7,145 nt of DNA, taken from positions 1-7,145 of the forward strand of contig JAQQAK010000123.1 of the NCBI GenBank assembly GCA_028527945.1. Direction: 5' to 3'. The translations under genes were made by a program, and so were the position numbers. A model generated the notes under the pieces. That model did not search any database. It had not been told where the DNA came from and saw nothing but the letters and a program-made list of their open reading frames with translations. Of this stretch, positions 6,590 through 7,145 are shown one piece after another (position 1 is the first letter of the stretch; each line of letters starts with the position of its first letter). Source of the DNA: Spirochaetaceae bacterium. Its GTDB lineage: Bacteria > Spirochaetota > Spirochaetia > UBA9216.

Positions 6590-6609
6590 CTTCCTAATAA
6601 AAAACAAAA

Positions 6610-7145
6610 CTAATTCAAAGATTGGCTAAGAATCTTTGATTCATATGGTTTTAAAGTAATACACTGCCCTAAATCTTTTTCTGCGATACAGTCATGATAA
6701 TCATTTAGATCAAGAACAACGTCCTTATTTCCATGATTTAAAATTACCAAAAACTCTGAACCATCATCAGCAATCTTTCTTACGGCCTCAACCTCTGCTG
6801 GCATTTGTTTTAGAGCTGGAGAGACTCCGGCTCTTGTAGCAATTAATTCAAGTAAACATACAGTTGAAACCTCATCGAGGTCGCATCCAACATAATAGCA
6901 ATGCCCCAGTCCAAAATTATTAACTGTAATAGCCGGTTTACCCGAATAATATTCAGAAGCATAACGAGCAAGAACTTCAGTATTTTCAGAATTTATAATA
7001 TCAGCCCAGATTGAAGCAGTGCCCTTTCCAAATGGTAATTCAATATCAACAGCAGCTCCGCTTAAAGAATCAAATTCTTCAATAGTAATACCAGCAAGCT
7101 CTTTAAAATATCCAGGTAAAGTTATGTCAGACATTGAATTATCCA
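6610..7145 (-). CDS. GH42 beta-galactosidase, C-terminal fragment (5' end outside window)
   Basis: The frame is open to the right edge, so this is the last 177 residues of a protein that in this family is usually about 650-700 long; the ATG at 7134 is an internal Met, not a start. GH42 enzymes remove terminal beta-D-galactose from oligosaccharides. The part seen matches the end of the trimerisation (flavodoxin-like) domain: LPGYFKELAGITIEEFD (visible residues 9-25), then WADII and TEVLARYASEYYSGKPAIT (about 46-73), then FGLGHCYYVGCDLDE (about 77-91). It continues into the small C-terminal beta domain with VRKIADDGSEFLVILNHG (about 122-139) and LKPYESKIL near the end. The TIM barrel with the two catalytic glutamates is not in the window, so activity cannot be judged. 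No signal for export can be assessed. A probable terminator follows, separating it from the MarC-family operon. It suggests that the organism uses plant- or host-derived galactosides. Confidence 0.85.
   Translation of the reverse strand, partial: DNSMSDITLPGYFKELAGITIEEFDSLSGAAVDIELPFGKGTASIWADIINSENTEVLARYASEYYSGKPAITVNNFGLGHCYYVGCDLDEVSTVCLLELIATRAGVSPALKQMPAEVEAVRKIADDGSEFLVILNHGNKDVVLDLNDYHDCIAEKDLGQCITLKPYESKILSQSLN

Noticed and set aside
7132..7134. ATG at 7134 on the - strand as the start of a short gene.
   Set aside because: The frame stays open to the window edge, and the sequence on both sides matches the interior of a GH42 beta-galactosidase.

Overview
This A+T-rich window (roughly two thirds A+T by eye) is densely coding. 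It looks like a chromosomal piece of a host-associated or anaerobic spirochaete, most likely Treponema-like. The assignment is an inference from base composition, from the style of the chemoreceptor signalling tip (a MNAAIEAAHAGDAGRGF-type sequence) and from gene content. No rRNA or other marker fixes the taxon.

Left part, + strand (1-1717): the 3' end of a DUF2207 membrane protein whose beginning lies outside the window, followed 15 nt later by a Cof-type HAD phosphatase. A weak A/T-rich hairpin with a T run lies at the end of the phosphatase gene.

Centre, + strand (1833-5344): a methyl-accepting chemotaxis protein (MCP) with an unusual polytopic, about six-helix N-terminal region and an EF-hand-like loop in its last outside segment. 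Only 2 nt downstream begins a GT4-type glycosyltransferase. The pair ends in a strong terminator whose 5' stem contains the glycosyltransferase stop codon.

Right part, - strand (5358-7145), convergent with the rest: the 3' third or less of a GH42 beta-galactosidase enters from the right edge and ends in a probable terminator. It is followed by a MarC-family membrane protein (GTG start, strong Shine-Dalgarno) and, 10 nt later, a small exported protein of unknown function.

No mobile element, CRISPR array, tRNA or rRNA is visible, and no gene-free stretch exceeds 171 bases. The most interesting object is the MCP: its sensory part has no recognisable standard ligand-binding domain, it carries a candidate Ca2+ loop, and it is tightly coupled to a sugar transferase. 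The two outermost genes are cut by the window edges, and their apparent internal starts should not be taken as real.
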